A stretch of 64,000 nucleotides of DNA, from NCBI GenBank assembly GCA_030535455.1, contig JAUNJY010000003.1:99449-163448 (forward strand), written 5' to 3'. The translations under genes were made by a program, and so were the position numbers. The notes under the pieces are model-generated. The model saw only the letters and a list, made by a program, of their open reading frames with translations. It was not told the origin of the DNA and ran no database searches. This DNA is from a bacterium (GTDB taxonomy: Bacteria; Bacillota; Clostridia; Lachnospirales; Lachnospiraceae). Below, in pieces: positions 1 through 8,855 of the stretch (position 1 is the first letter of the stretch; each line of letters opens with the position of its first letter).

Positions 1-939
1 AATGCAAATGCAATTACGTTAACAATAATGGAGATAATAGAAATTAAGCCTTGTACTTTAGGATCTGCTACTGTAGGCATAGATGCTCCTGTAGCTGCTG
101 CAATTCCGCCTTCTGCATAAACTGCAGAAACCGTTGTAAAACGGCTTGCGTCCTGGAATAATGGGAATACCTGAGCAAACATACACCAGATTGCAAGTGT
201 GTTTGCACGGTTCTGAATCCAGCCACCTTTGTTCCAAAGCGCATTTGCAAATGTTGGCGCAAGCAATAATGCAAGACCACAATACCAAGAATGAGTTGGC
301 AGATTTAAATAAGTATACTGGAAGTTCCATACATCATAAGCAAGGATGTATACCCAGATCATGTCTGGCCAAAGCATATCTTTCTTATCCTTGGATGAAC
401 GGATTGCCCACCAGCCTGTCATACAGAAGATATTGATTAAACCAGCTGTACCATTAAGTACGTTCCACCATCCACCATAAAGCCATACGCCTTCGGAGGA
501 TTTCCACCATCCACCTGCTAAAGAACCAGCTCTGATTGCTGATTCGAAATCAGATGCAACGGCAATTAAAATGTTGATTGCAACGATAACAAATGGGAAT
601 GCCTTAAACCAGTTTACCTTGCCAAGCTTTCCCCAGTGATATTTTAAAATCATAAATCCAATACATCCAGCAGTTGCTGCATAAAGTTTTGCGTAATGGA
701 ACCAGCTATTCATATGTACATAAGTGTCGTTGTTTAGCGCCCATTCAGCTCCCATTGCTGCTCCTACATAAATTGCAATAAAGTAAACAGTAAGTACTGC
801 TGGGAGAGCGATAAAGCAAATGATACCGCCTAATTTTGTGCGGCGTGCGATTTCATTCATAAGAACCAATCCCACAAACACCATTACCCAGCCTAAAAGC
901 TGCCATCCTGCTGTTTCACCATAAATTTGAAAAATCATA
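1..939 (-). CDS. DUF5692-type integral membrane protein (3' end outside window)
   Basis: An open frame of 313 codons starts at 939 behind a GGAAGGAAG ribosome site and runs off the left edge without a stop, so only the N-terminal part is present. The product begins MIFQIYGETAGWQLLGWV and is very rich in Trp, Phe and Ala, with at least seven hydrophobic segments and a mid-protein WWxS..VWLYGGWWN stretch. This resembles the DUF5692 membrane proteins of Lachnospiraceae, from memory; function unknown. It is the last visible gene of a run hypB - flavoprotein - hypA - this gene on one strand, with about 30 bp to hypA, so it is probably co-transcribed with the nickel-chaperone genes. A transport role is only a guess. 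Confidence 0.7.
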
Positions 940-971
940 TTCTTCTTCCTTCCTCTTTTGATTTTTAGTCC

Positions 972-1316
972 TTATCGGACCTCTATTTCCTTAATGTTGA
1001 ATTCATTGCCCTGTAACAAGTAGGTCTTAGGGCTTTGACAGTGGGGACAAATCTTTCCGAATTCAACGGTCGGATATGTCCCTTCACATTCCTGACAATA
1101 AGTAATTGCAGGAAGCGTTTCAACAATAAGTTCTGCATTGTAAAATAACGGTCTCTTTGCTGCCGCCCATTTCCAGCAGTTTTTAAGATAAGACTCAATT
1201 ACTGTGGAAACCTCGCCAAGTTCCAACGTAACCTTGGTAATCTCTTCTACGTTGTTCTCAGCGGCGGTTTTTTCAAGACTGTCCATAATGTGAAATGTAA
1301 CTCCTAATTCATGCAT
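972..1316 (-). CDS. hypA: Hydrogenase/nickel-enzyme maturation metallochaperone HypA
   Basis: The 114-residue protein starts MHELGVT. The N-terminal Met-His-Glu supplies the nickel ligand of HypA. The C-terminal half has the zinc-finger pair CQEC...CPHC (about residues 74-97). Length and layout fit HypA, which with HypB delivers Ni to [NiFe] hydrogenase or other Ni enzymes. The gene begins 3 nt after the stop of the large flavoprotein gene, and hypB lies upstream, so the three look like one operon. No hydrogenase subunit or hypCDEF gene is visible in the window, so the client enzyme is unknown. Confidence 0.92.
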   Translation of the reverse strand: MHELGVTFHIMDSLEKTAAENNVEEITKVTLELGEVSTVIESYLKNCWKWAAAKRPLFYNAELIVETLPAITYCQECEGTYPTVEFGKICPHCQSPKTYLLQGNEFNIKEIEVR

Positions 1317-1319
1317 CTT

Positions 1320-4109
1320 CTATTTCTCTTTCTTAGCAAATTTAATCTTGATTGGCTGTTTAATCATATTAGGAATAATATACTTTAACTTCTCTTCAGA
1401 AGACCTCATCTCAGAACATCCTGGGAGATCACGATGTAAATGAATCGCATCGAATACACATTTTGTAGTACATACTCCACATCCAATACATTTATTTGGA
1501 TCGACTACGGAAGCACCACAGCCTAAGCAACGGGATGTTTCTGCTTTTACCTGTTCTTCTGTAAAGGTACAGGATAAGTCTCTAAATGTCTTTGCCTGTT
1601 CTTGTGCATCGGCCTTTTTCGGAGTCTGTCTTGCCTCTTTATCATATCCGCCAAGACTTAAGTTTTCTTTATCAAGCTCGATAAAGTCACGTCTGTTACG
1701 GCCAATGGTAAGTGTACAATGGTCATGTACAAATCTATGAAGAGAAACTGCTCCTTCACGTCCTGCTGCAATTGCATCAATTGCAAACTTAGGACCTGTA
1801 TACACATCGCCACCTACGAAAATGTCTGGTTCTGCTGTCTGATATGTAAGCTTGTTTGCAATTGCACCGCCATTTGGACGAAGCTCAACTTTTAAGCCAT
1901 CAAGAAGATTGCCCCATTCAATTCCCTGTCCTACAGAGAAGATTACATGCTTACATGGAACGGTAATCGTATTCTCTTCCTCATAAATTGGAGCAAATCT
2001 TCCTTCATCATTGAATACGCTTACACATTTTTTGAATACCACACCAACTACTTTTCCGTCTTCAGTAAGTACTTCTTTTGGTCCCCAGCTATTATTGATG
2101 GTTATGTTTTCTTCTAATGTTTCTTGGATTTCTTCTTTGCTTGCTGGCATCTGCTCTCTCGCTTCCAGACAGAACATGGATACCTTTCCGTCGCCTACTC
2201 GTGCACCAATTCTTGCTGCATCTACTGCAACGTTACCGCCACCGATGACAACCACATCTCCGTCAAGCGCAAAGCTCTCTTTTTGGCCTGCTTCTCTTAA
2301 AAACTCAACTGCTGTGTAAGCACCTTTTGCATCCTGGCCTGGGATACCAGGCTTTCTGCCTGCCTGACAGCCGATTGCAATATAGAAACCTTTATATCCT
2401 TGTGCACGAAGTTCTTCAATGGTAATGTCTTTTCCAACCTCGATGCCACATTTAATTTCAACGCCCATTGCCTTGATGACTTCGATTTCTGCATCAATGA
2501 CGTCTTTTTCTAATTTATATGATGGAATACCATACATCAGCATACCGCCTGGTTTTTCACTCTTCTCAAAGATAGTAGGCTTATATCCTTTTTCTGCAAG
2601 GAAATAAGCACAGGAAAGTCCTGCCGGACCACCACCGATTATGGCAATCTTTTCATCAAAATCACCCTTTAACGATGGTACTACCGCTTTTGGTATATAA
2701 CGAGTCTCTGCATGAAGATCAAGCTCTGCTATAAATCTCTTTACTTCATCGATTGCAATTGCCTCGTCCACTTCTCCACGGGTACATGCATCTTCACAAC
2801 GACGATTACAGATACGGCCGCAGATTGCTGGAAGCGGATTGTCTTTCTTAATCAATGCCAGTGCCTCTTCATAGCGTCCTTCTTTTGCCAGCTGTAAGTA
2901 TCCCTGGATTGCAATATGTGCCGGACAGGCTGTCTTACATGGTGCAGTACCTGTATCATAACAGTTGATACGGTTTACATCACGGTAGTTATGTGTCCAC
3001 ATATGCTCGCCCCATTTTTGCTCGGATGGAAGTGGCATCTTAGGATAAACAATTTCTGTTTCATCTTTGGAACAAAGCTTTTGTCCAAGCTTTACAGCAC
3101 CTGCCGGACAGAATTCAACACATTTTCCACAAGCAACGCACTTATCCTTTTCTACTTTTGCAACATAAGCAGAACGAGATAAGTTTGGCGTATTGAATAA
3201 CTGGGACGTACGAAGTGCATAACACACGTTTACGTTACAGTTACAGATTGCAAAGATCTTATTCTTTCCATCAATATTGGTAATCTGATGAACAAATCCA
3301 TTTTCCTCTGCCTGTTTAAAGATTTCTAATGCTTCTTCTTTTGTTATGTAATGGCCACCTTTTTGGCTTTCTACTACGTAGTCGGCCATATCACCTACTG
3401 CAATACACCATCCTTCTGGATCATCGGCACAGCCTTCATCAAAGGAGAGACGTGCACGTCGGCAAGAACATGGACTTGCTGCATATTTACCCTCGTACTT
3501 TTCAAGCCAGTACGAAATATGTTCTAAATCAATGGAGGTGTTCTCCATCTCGATTGCTTTTTCTACGGGAATAACGTGCATCCCGATTCCTGCACCACCC
3601 TCTGGTACGTAGGGAACGATTTTACCAAGAGGAAGTCTTGACATATGTTCAAAGAAAATTCCCATTTCCGGATGTTGTTCAAGAACCTCTGCATTCATGT
3701 TAAAGAATTCTGCAGCACCTGGAACATACATAGGAAGTACATACTGTTTTTCGTGTGCTTCATTTTCCCAGTTGAATTCAATAAGTCCCTTTCTAGACAT
3801 TTCCTCTAAATGTGCTTCCACTGTCTTCTCTTCAAGACCGGTTAACCTAACCATTTCCTTTAATGTTCTTGGTTTACGGACGCCCATCTTTAATGCAACA
3901 TTTGCTTCTTCATCTGTCACAACTGCTGCAAGTCCCCAATATTCTGGATCATCCTGTGTAATTTTCTTAAGTCCTAGTTTCTGAGGAATTCGATCCGTCA
4001 CCATCTTACCAAGCTTTGCGATGGGCTCTCTAAATGGCTCATCCTGATTTCCCTTAAAGGATGGGTACTCATAATCCGGATATAATTCCTTATCCAATTC
4101 TTTTTTCAT
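1320..4109 (-). CDS. Multidomain iron-sulfur FAD/NAD(P) oxidoreductase (GltD/NfnB-like)
   Basis: 929 residues. In order: an N-terminal winged-helix-like region (~1-120); Cys-rich segments near 215-300 (PCSCRRAR, AICNCNVNVC); a 4Fe-4S motif CVACGKCVEFCPAGA (~321); a GltD/NuoF-like CKTACPAHIAIQ block with further cysteines (~390-460); an FAD fold IAIIGGGPAGLS (~490); an NAD(P) fold VVVIGGGNVAVDAA (~623); and a C-terminal CLGCG...CIGCGVCTTKC pair (~862-885). This is the architecture of electron-transferring flavoproteins related to the glutamate synthase small subunit and NfnB. It sits between hypB and hypA. I infer that it serves a redox enzyme matured by them, but its electron donor and acceptor are not shown by the sequence. 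Confidence 0.8.
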   Translation of the reverse strand: MKKELDKELYPDYEYPSFKGNQDEPFREPIAKLGKMVTDRIPQKLGLKKITQDDPEYWGLAAVVTDEEANVALKMGVRKPRTLKEMVRLTGLEEKTVEAHLEEMSRKGLIEFNWENEAHEKQYVLPMYVPGAAEFFNMNAEVLEQHPEMGIFFEHMSRLPLGKIVPYVPEGGAGIGMHVIPVEKAIEMENTSIDLEHISYWLEKYEGKYAASPCSCRRARLSFDEGCADDPEGWCIAVGDMADYVVESQKGGHYITKEEALEIFKQAEENGFVHQITNIDGKNKIFAICNCNVNVCYALRTSQLFNTPNLSRSAYVAKVEKDKCVACGKCVEFCPAGAVKLGQKLCSKDETEIVYPKMPLPSEQKWGEHMWTHNYRDVNRINCYDTGTAPCKTACPAHIAIQGYLQLAKEGRYEEALALIKKDNPLPAICGRICNRRCEDACTRGEVDEAIAIDEVKRFIAELDLHAETRYIPKAVVPSLKGDFDEKIAIIGGGPAGLSCAYFLAEKGYKPTIFEKSEKPGGMLMYGIPSYKLEKDVIDAEIEVIKAMGVEIKCGIEVGKDITIEELRAQGYKGFYIAIGCQAGRKPGIPGQDAKGAYTAVEFLREAGQKESFALDGDVVVIGGGNVAVDAARIGARVGDGKVSMFCLEAREQMPASKEEIQETLEENITINNSWGPKEVLTEDGKVVGVVFKKCVSVFNDEGRFAPIYEEENTITVPCKHVIFSVGQGIEWGNLLDGLKVELRPNGGAIANKLTYQTAEPDIFVGGDVYTGPKFAIDAIAAGREGAVSLHRFVHDHCTLTIGRNRRDFIELDKENLSLGGYDKEARQTPKKADAQEQAKTFRDLSCTFTEEQVKAETSRCLGCGASVVDPNKCIGCGVCTTKCVFDAIHLHRDLPGCSEMRSSEEKLKYIIPNMIKQPIKIKFAKKEK

Positions 4110-4183
4110 AAGTGCGTCTTCCTTTCCCTTTTATCTGACTTAAATACTCTATTTATATTTTCCATCTATATCTTTCTATCTGC

Positions 4184-4852
4184 TTATGCATTCCATTCAT
4201 TTACTTGCGCTTTTAACCAGTTAGTCCATTCTTCCATTCCCTCGCCTGTCTTTGCACAGATTGGAATTACCTTAGCATTTGGGTTACGCATTGCTATGTA
4301 TTCTTCGCATTTTTCCATATCAAAATCAAAGTATGGCATAACATCAATCTTATTGATCAATACAACATCGCAAATGGAAAACATAAGTGGATATTTTAAA
4401 GGTTTATCATGCCCTTCCGGAACCGAAAGGATCATTGCATTCTTGGAAGCTCCCGTATCAAACTCTGCTGGACAGACCAGGTTTCCCACATTTTCAAGAA
4501 TTGCAAGTTCCACATCCCCTACCTCAAGACCCTCGATTCCTTGGCGAGTCATGCCTGCATCCAAATGGCACATGCCACCGGTATGAAGCTGGATTGCCTT
4601 TGCACCTGTCTTTGCAATTGTATGCGCATCCACATCAGAGTCAATATCAGCTTCCATAACTCCAATCTTTAAGGTATCTCTTAATGCTTCTATGGTCCTT
4701 GTTAACGTTGTTGTCTTACCTGAACCAGGTGATGACATTAAATTAAGCAAGAATACTCCTTTTTCTTTTAACTCTTTACGTAATTCGTCTGCCTGCTTAT
4801 CATTATCGGCAAATACACTCTCTTTAATTTCTAAGACTCTAACATCCTTCAT
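4184..4852 (-). CDS. hypB: Hydrogenase/nickel-enzyme maturation GTPase HypB
   Basis: The protein starting MKDVRVLEIK has a P-loop SSPGSGKTT, the HTGGMCHLDAGM metal-site region, an EFDTGA switch motif and the G4-type INKID motif. These are the hallmarks of the SIMIBI GTPase HypB that loads nickel together with HypA. I chose the start at 4852 because GAGGAAGGAAG lies just upstream; a longer in-frame start at 4912 has no such site. There is no His-rich nickel-storage N-terminus. It is first in the run hypB - flavoprotein - hypA - DUF5692 gene. A TATAAT at about 4920 could be its promoter, within the end of the upstream tetR gene. Confidence 0.93.
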   Translation of the reverse strand: MKDVRVLEIKESVFADNDKQADELRKELKEKGVFLLNLMSSPGSGKTTTLTRTIEALRDTLKIGVMEADIDSDVDAHTIAKTGAKAIQLHTGGMCHLDAGMTRQGIEGLEVGDVELAILENVGNLVCPAEFDTGASKNAMILSVPEGHDKPLKYPLMFSICDVVLINKIDVMPYFDFDMEKCEEYIAMRNPNAKVIPICAKTGEGMEEWTNWLKAQVNEWNA

Positions 4853-4932
4853 ATGGTATCTTCCTTCCTCATTTGTCATTTCTTTTGTTTTTATCACTAG
4901 AACGATATCCACTCTAGAATTATATCAATCGG

Positions 4933-5487
4933 TTACTTATAGCGAATGCCGTCAATAATTACCTTGACCATTTCTTTCTTTGCCTGCTCATAAGTAATCG
5001 AATTTTCAACTAATACTTTCTTCTGCATAAACTGGGTGACGGTGCCTTCGATCATGGTCATAACAATAGGCACAGAAAGATTGCGGATTTTCTTCTCCTG
5101 TATTCCTTGTTCTAAATACTGTGCTACCAATGCCCACCCCTCTGATACATATGCCATCAATCGTTTATAACTTCTTGGATACTTGTCACGAAGTTCATAG
5201 AGATTACTTAGCCCAATATTATGATATTTCTCAGGAAGTACACAAAGGATCTTCTCGATCTTTATAACCACATCCATGTCCTGATCCTTAGAAACTGCCT
5301 CCTGCATTGCTAAGAAATCAGCAAAATAAGTATCCATAATTCCTTCAAATACTGCTTCCTTACTGTCAAATACAGTATAGATGGTCTTTTTGCTAATTCC
5401 CATGGCCTTAGCAATATCATTCATTGTGAACTTTAGTCCCTTCTTCGTAAATTCATTAATCGCTACATTAATCACTTCTTCTCGCAT
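4933..5487 (-). CDS. TetR-family transcriptional regulator
   Basis: 184 residues. The N-terminal ~50 residues form a typical TetR helix-turn-helix (FTMNDIAKAMGISKKTIYTVF), followed by an all-helical ligand domain without recognisable ligand motifs. It lies directly upstream of hypB on the same strand (about 80 bp), so it may control the nickel/flavoprotein operon as well as itself. The inducer is unknown. A perfect 8-bp inverted repeat lies ~75 bp upstream of the start and is a candidate operator. Confidence 0.88.
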   Translation of the reverse strand: MREEVINVAINEFTKKGLKFTMNDIAKAMGISKKTIYTVFDSKEAVFEGIMDTYFADFLAMQEAVSKDQDMDVVIKIEKILCVLPEKYHNIGLSNLYELRDKYPRSYKRLMAYVSEGWALVAQYLEQGIQEKKIRNLSVPIVMTMIEGTVTQFMQKKVLVENSITYEQAKKEMVKVIIDGIRYK

Positions 5488-5559
5488 CTGTGATCGTCCT
5501 TCTTAAATTCTTATATGTACTGTGTTATTTATCGTGACAATTGTTTCTTTTTTTATCGT

Positions 5560-5587
5560 GGAAACCCGCGCGGTTACTAGGGTTTCC
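5560..5587. promoter_or_regulatory. Inverted repeat upstream of tetR gene, candidate operator
   Basis: GGAAACCC (5560-5567) and GGGTTTCC (5580-5587) are perfect 8-bp inverted arms with a 12-nt GC-rich spacer in otherwise AT-rich DNA. The 304-bp gap 5488-5791 contains nothing else I recognise. The position before a TetR gene suggests an operator; that is inference. Confidence 0.4.
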
Positions 5588-5791
5588 TGGATATATCTAT
5601 ATTAACATGTTTATTTGCTACTTACCATGTATAATTTGTTAAAATTTTATCTAACTTATTTGTGAATTTTTCCAAGATAGCAAAAAATAATGCACAATAC
5701 GTGATGAATGTTCAATATTCTTTCTAGATGCTCCAAGTATTCAGCAAACTACGACTTTTCTATTAGTTAAAAAAATAGCAGATACCTGCTT

Positions 5792-6409
5792 TCAGGCCAG
5801 TGTGTAAATACGATAGAACTCCCGTACTTGTTTCGTTAGGATTTCAAGTGCTTCCTCCTCCTGTCCTTCCATTCCTGAGTATTTGCTTAACAAGAAGAAG
5901 ATTGGCGTAAAAAAACTTACCGCCATTACCTTTGGATCTGCCTCAATTAATACTCCCTGATGACTCATTTCTGAAAATAATGCTGTCTGGTATGTAATAC
6001 TATCCTCAAAGAAAAACCTACGAAACAGCGCATATACCTGTTGGTTCTGATACTGCTCAATATTTCCCATTCTCCAAAACTTTGATAGTAGGTCATCCTT
6101 TAAATAAAACAAAAATATCTTTCGGCTAAAGCCTACCAGCCCTTCTTGGTCCAGTTTGGAATAAAAGTGAACCGCCTGTTCAAAATCCTCTCCTCCTGGA
6201 AGTCCCATCTCCTTGGTCATTTCCTGTATCCTATGATTGATAGTTTCCATAACGGAGTCTAATATGTCCTGTTTGCTGCTAAAATGTTTGTACAAAGAAC
6301 TATCCTTAATTCCAACAGCATCTGCAATATTTTTCACACTGGTTCCTTTATATCCCTTTTTTGCAAACAAGGTTAATGCCTCATAGGCAATTCGCTCTTT
6401 TGTAGTCAT
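5792..6409 (-). CDS. TetR-family transcriptional regulator
   Basis: 205 residues with an N-terminal TetR helix-turn-helix (GTSVKNIADAVGIKDSSLYKHFSSK) and a C-terminal helical domain of unknown ligand. The start codon overlaps the stop of the radical SAM gene upstream (ATGA, 6406-6409), so the two are translationally coupled and probably one transcription unit. I infer that it regulates that unit. Confidence 0.87.
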   Translation of the reverse strand: MTTKERIAYEALTLFAKKGYKGTSVKNIADAVGIKDSSLYKHFSSKQDILDSVMETINHRIQEMTKEMGLPGGEDFEQAVHFYSKLDQEGLVGFSRKIFLFYLKDDLLSKFWRMGNIEQYQNQQVYALFRRFFFEDSITYQTALFSEMSHQGVLIEADPKVMAVSFFTPIFFLLSKYSGMEGQEEEALEILTKQVREFYRIYTLA

Positions 6410-7518
6410 AGTTCCTGCTCCTCCACTATTGATTTCACCTGTTCTTCCTGCTCAAATAACACACATCCCCCAATATGGCTTTCTGTAAGATTCCCATTTT
6501 CCTTCAGCTTACAAAACAGTGGTGAACTTAATGCCTCCTTTAAAGATGTGGTCCGCACATTGGTATCTGAGTATGGCGAGAATGGACATGGCTCCGCTCC
6601 TCCCCGAGCATTAATGTGAAAGAAGCCTCTTCCTGCAGCAAGACATCCTCCTGATGTTTTCTCATCTCCTGGAAATGCAATAAATATCAGACCCGCAACT
6701 TCTCTTCGTAACGTATCAAGCCGCTGCATCATTTCTTTTCTTGTCAATTCATCCAATGCCAGAGCTGTGCTTTCTTGGTCCACCGGCACATACTCCACAT
6801 ATATGATCGCTTTTATCCCATTGGATTTCATCTTATGTACAAAAGCATCCGAAAATACTTCCTGCATATTCTGCTTTGTTACTGTCACTGAGGCACCAAA
6901 TAGAACTCCACTATCATTTAGCCTTTTCATTGTGTCTTCTACCATTTGATAAATACCTTCTCCTCGCCTTGCATCAGTGGTCTCCTGCTCTCCTTCCATG
7001 CTTATGACCGGCATAAGATTACGATTTTTCTCCAATAGTTTTAGAAAGCTCTCATTGATCATTGTGCCATTTGTAAAGATGGGAAAGAGTATATTGGAAT
7101 GCTTTCCTGCCTCTAGCAAAACGTCTTTTCTGACAAATGGCTCTCCTCCTGCAAGTAAAATAAACTCAATTCCCAGTTCTTCGGCTTGGGTAAATATCCT
7201 GCCCCAGTCAGCTCCTGTCAAAATTCCTTCTGCTTCCTTGCTTCCACAATGATCCGTACAGCTGTGATTGGCTCTGGCATAACATCCCTTACAATGCAGA
7301 TTACATTTGTTGGTTATACTTGCAATTAAAAATGGTGGAATATGCTCTCCCATTGCCTCTGCAGCTTTTCTTTTCTCCCTTGCACGTCTGCTGCTTACCA
7401 TGTACTTTGTCATAAAGATACTCGTCTTACGATTTGTAAAAGATGCCTTTAGAATACCTTTTACAATATTCCTGACACCATTGCTTAAATACTCCTCTAA
7501 TGACCTGTTTTCCTCCAT
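6406..7518 (-). CDS. Radical SAM protein with C-terminal cysteine-containing extension
   Basis: 370 residues. A radical SAM CxxxCxxC motif, CNLHCKGC, is at about residue 72, followed by a GGEPF-type motif (LLAGGEPFVRKD) that places S-adenosylmethionine, and a barrel-like middle. The C-terminal part has cysteines CLAAGRG...AEPCPF...GGCVLF, a reduced SPASM/twitch-like arrangement that may hold an auxiliary cluster. The N-terminal ~60 residues are basic and amphipathic. The substrate is unknown; the closest style is the uncharacterised radical SAM proteins encoded beside TetR regulators in clostridia. It overlaps the following tetR gene by 4 nt. Confidence 0.85.
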   Translation of the reverse strand: MEENRSLEEYLSNGVRNIVKGILKASFTNRKTSIFMTKYMVSSRRAREKRKAAEAMGEHIPPFLIASITNKCNLHCKGCYARANHSCTDHCGSKEAEGILTGADWGRIFTQAEELGIEFILLAGGEPFVRKDVLLEAGKHSNILFPIFTNGTMINESFLKLLEKNRNLMPVISMEGEQETTDARRGEGIYQMVEDTMKRLNDSGVLFGASVTVTKQNMQEVFSDAFVHKMKSNGIKAIIYVEYVPVDQESTALALDELTRKEMMQRLDTLRREVAGLIFIAFPGDEKTSGGCLAAGRGFFHINARGGAEPCPFSPYSDTNVRTTSLKEALSSPLFCKLKENGNLTESHIGGCVLFEQEEQVKSIVEEQEL

Positions 7519-7646
7519 ACTATTTCCTTCTTTCCTTGGCTAGTAAAGACTTGATTTTGTGCACATTATAGGCTAGTATTCACTAGCTGTCAATATGTGG
7601 AATCGATACCATTCCTACTATTTTTCTATAAAGATGACCGCACAAG

Positions 7647-7676
7647 GTCATGTTCACATGACTTTGGCTTGTTGTT
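7647..7676. repeat. Palindromic dispersed repeat, copy 1
   Basis: A 30-bp stretch containing GTCATGT-TC-ACATGAC, differing at one base from 57682-57711. It lies just beyond the terminator of the aspartoacylase-like gene. The distant copy has the same position relative to a terminator. Function unknown. Confidence 0.6.
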
Positions 7677-7682
7677 CCCGTA

Positions 7683-7719
7683 AAAAAAGCAGATAGCTAT
7701 TTTTAGCTATCTGCTTTTT
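7683..7719 (-). terminator. Rho-independent terminator of the aspartoacylase-like gene
   Basis: AGCAGATAGCTA and TAGCTATCTGCT form a perfect stem with a short T-rich loop, flanked by A7 on the left and T6 on the right. It overlaps the stop codon at 7720-7722 and can act in both directions. Confidence 0.9.
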
Positions 7720-8664
7720 TTACATCACACGACCATAGGCAATTAGTGCATCACCTGCTTTTATTCCCATACCAACAGTCTGATATAGGACGATGCCATC
7801 GTATTCCGCATAGTATGCTTCTACTCGTTCTCCCCAAACATCTTTGATTTCTCCAAGTAAAGTACCTTCTTCAAACTTCTCTCCGGCAGAGTACATTGGA
7901 TACCAGAAGCCCTCCTGTTCTGCATCAATATAAGTTGCTTGACGCACCTCTTTCTGCTCTACTCTATGGACCTCTTCTTCCGCTAACACACGAAAATGTG
8001 CCAAAATATTACGGATATCTTGTTTATACAGCTGGATTTCTTCTTTTGAAAATCTGCCGCCGCCACCTCGTTCAATTAAAATAGCAGGCAATCCTCGCAT
8101 ACAGGCACTGCTATAGGCACCTGTTGTTGCTGTGGATCTAGCACGAATGGAAACATCCATTGCCGAAGCCATTTCTTCAGATACTTTACATACCTCTGGT
8201 TCTGCTACCCCTGTAAAATATACAAATGGCATTACTTCTTCAGATGTATCTCCGGCATGTAAATCAATATAATAATCTGCCTTAGACTGTAACTTATCTG
8301 TTATGGTTGCTGCTATCCTTTCAGATAACGTTCCATCCATATCTCCAGGAAATACTTGATTTAGATTTTTCCCATCCTCAGGAACTAAAAATCGAACATA
8401 ATCCTTGCAGGCAGACGGATTTGCCACTAATAAAAAGATTACATTTCCGTGTACTTCCTCTGGACGTAGCTCTCTGGATAACTGCATTGCAGTTTCAATC
8501 CCTATATACTCTGCACCATGCACTCCTGCTGTTATAAGAAAGGTAGGGCCTTCTTCCTTCCCACAAATCACCGTTACTGGCAACTTAATACCGCTTCCCG
8601 GAATGCTTAGCCATGTATTTTTCTTTTCTCCTGGTCCTGCCACCATATTATCTATCTGTATCAT
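7720..8664 (-). CDS. Succinylglutamate desuccinylase/aspartoacylase-family zinc hydrolase
   Basis: 314 residues of the M14-like AstE/AspA family. Visible zinc and catalytic residues: His and Glu in GVHGAEY (~residue 49-52), His in YIDLHAGD (~137) and Glu in LIERGGG (~213). The C-terminal ~80 residues form the beta domain usual in this family. It should hydrolyse an N-acyl amino acid or similar amide; the actual substrate cannot be read. It is a single gene with its own terminator. Confidence 0.85.
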   Translation of the reverse strand: MIQIDNMVAGPGEKKNTWLSIPGSGIKLPVTVICGKEEGPTFLITAGVHGAEYIGIETAMQLSRELRPEEVHGNVIFLLVANPSACKDYVRFLVPEDGKNLNQVFPGDMDGTLSERIAATITDKLQSKADYYIDLHAGDTSEEVMPFVYFTGVAEPEVCKVSEEMASAMDVSIRARSTATTGAYSSACMRGLPAILIERGGGGRFSKEEIQLYKQDIRNILAHFRVLAEEEVHRVEQKEVRQATYIDAEQEGFWYPMYSAGEKFEEGTLLGEIKDVWGERVEAYYAEYDGIVLYQTVGMGIKAGDALIAYGRVM

Positions 8665-8789
8665 ATCTCTAATTCCTCATTTACTATTTATATATATTGT
8701 TTATTGTGCTTCAAAGTTAGTTTTACCTAACTATTATACCCTATCTTTTCTCTATAATCAATCACTGTTCTTCCATTCTCAACATAAGC

Positions 8790-8845
8790 AAAAAAGATAG
8801 CTATAAATCAGTCCTTAATAAATGAAGACATAATTTATAACTATC
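8790..8845 (-). terminator. Terminator after the HelD-fusion gene
   Basis: GATAGCTATAAAT (8796-8808) pairs with ATTTATAACTATC (8833-8845) with one mismatch. The A-run at 8790-8795 becomes a U-run in the minus-strand transcript. Confidence 0.65.
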
Positions 8846-8855
8846 TAGTTTCACT

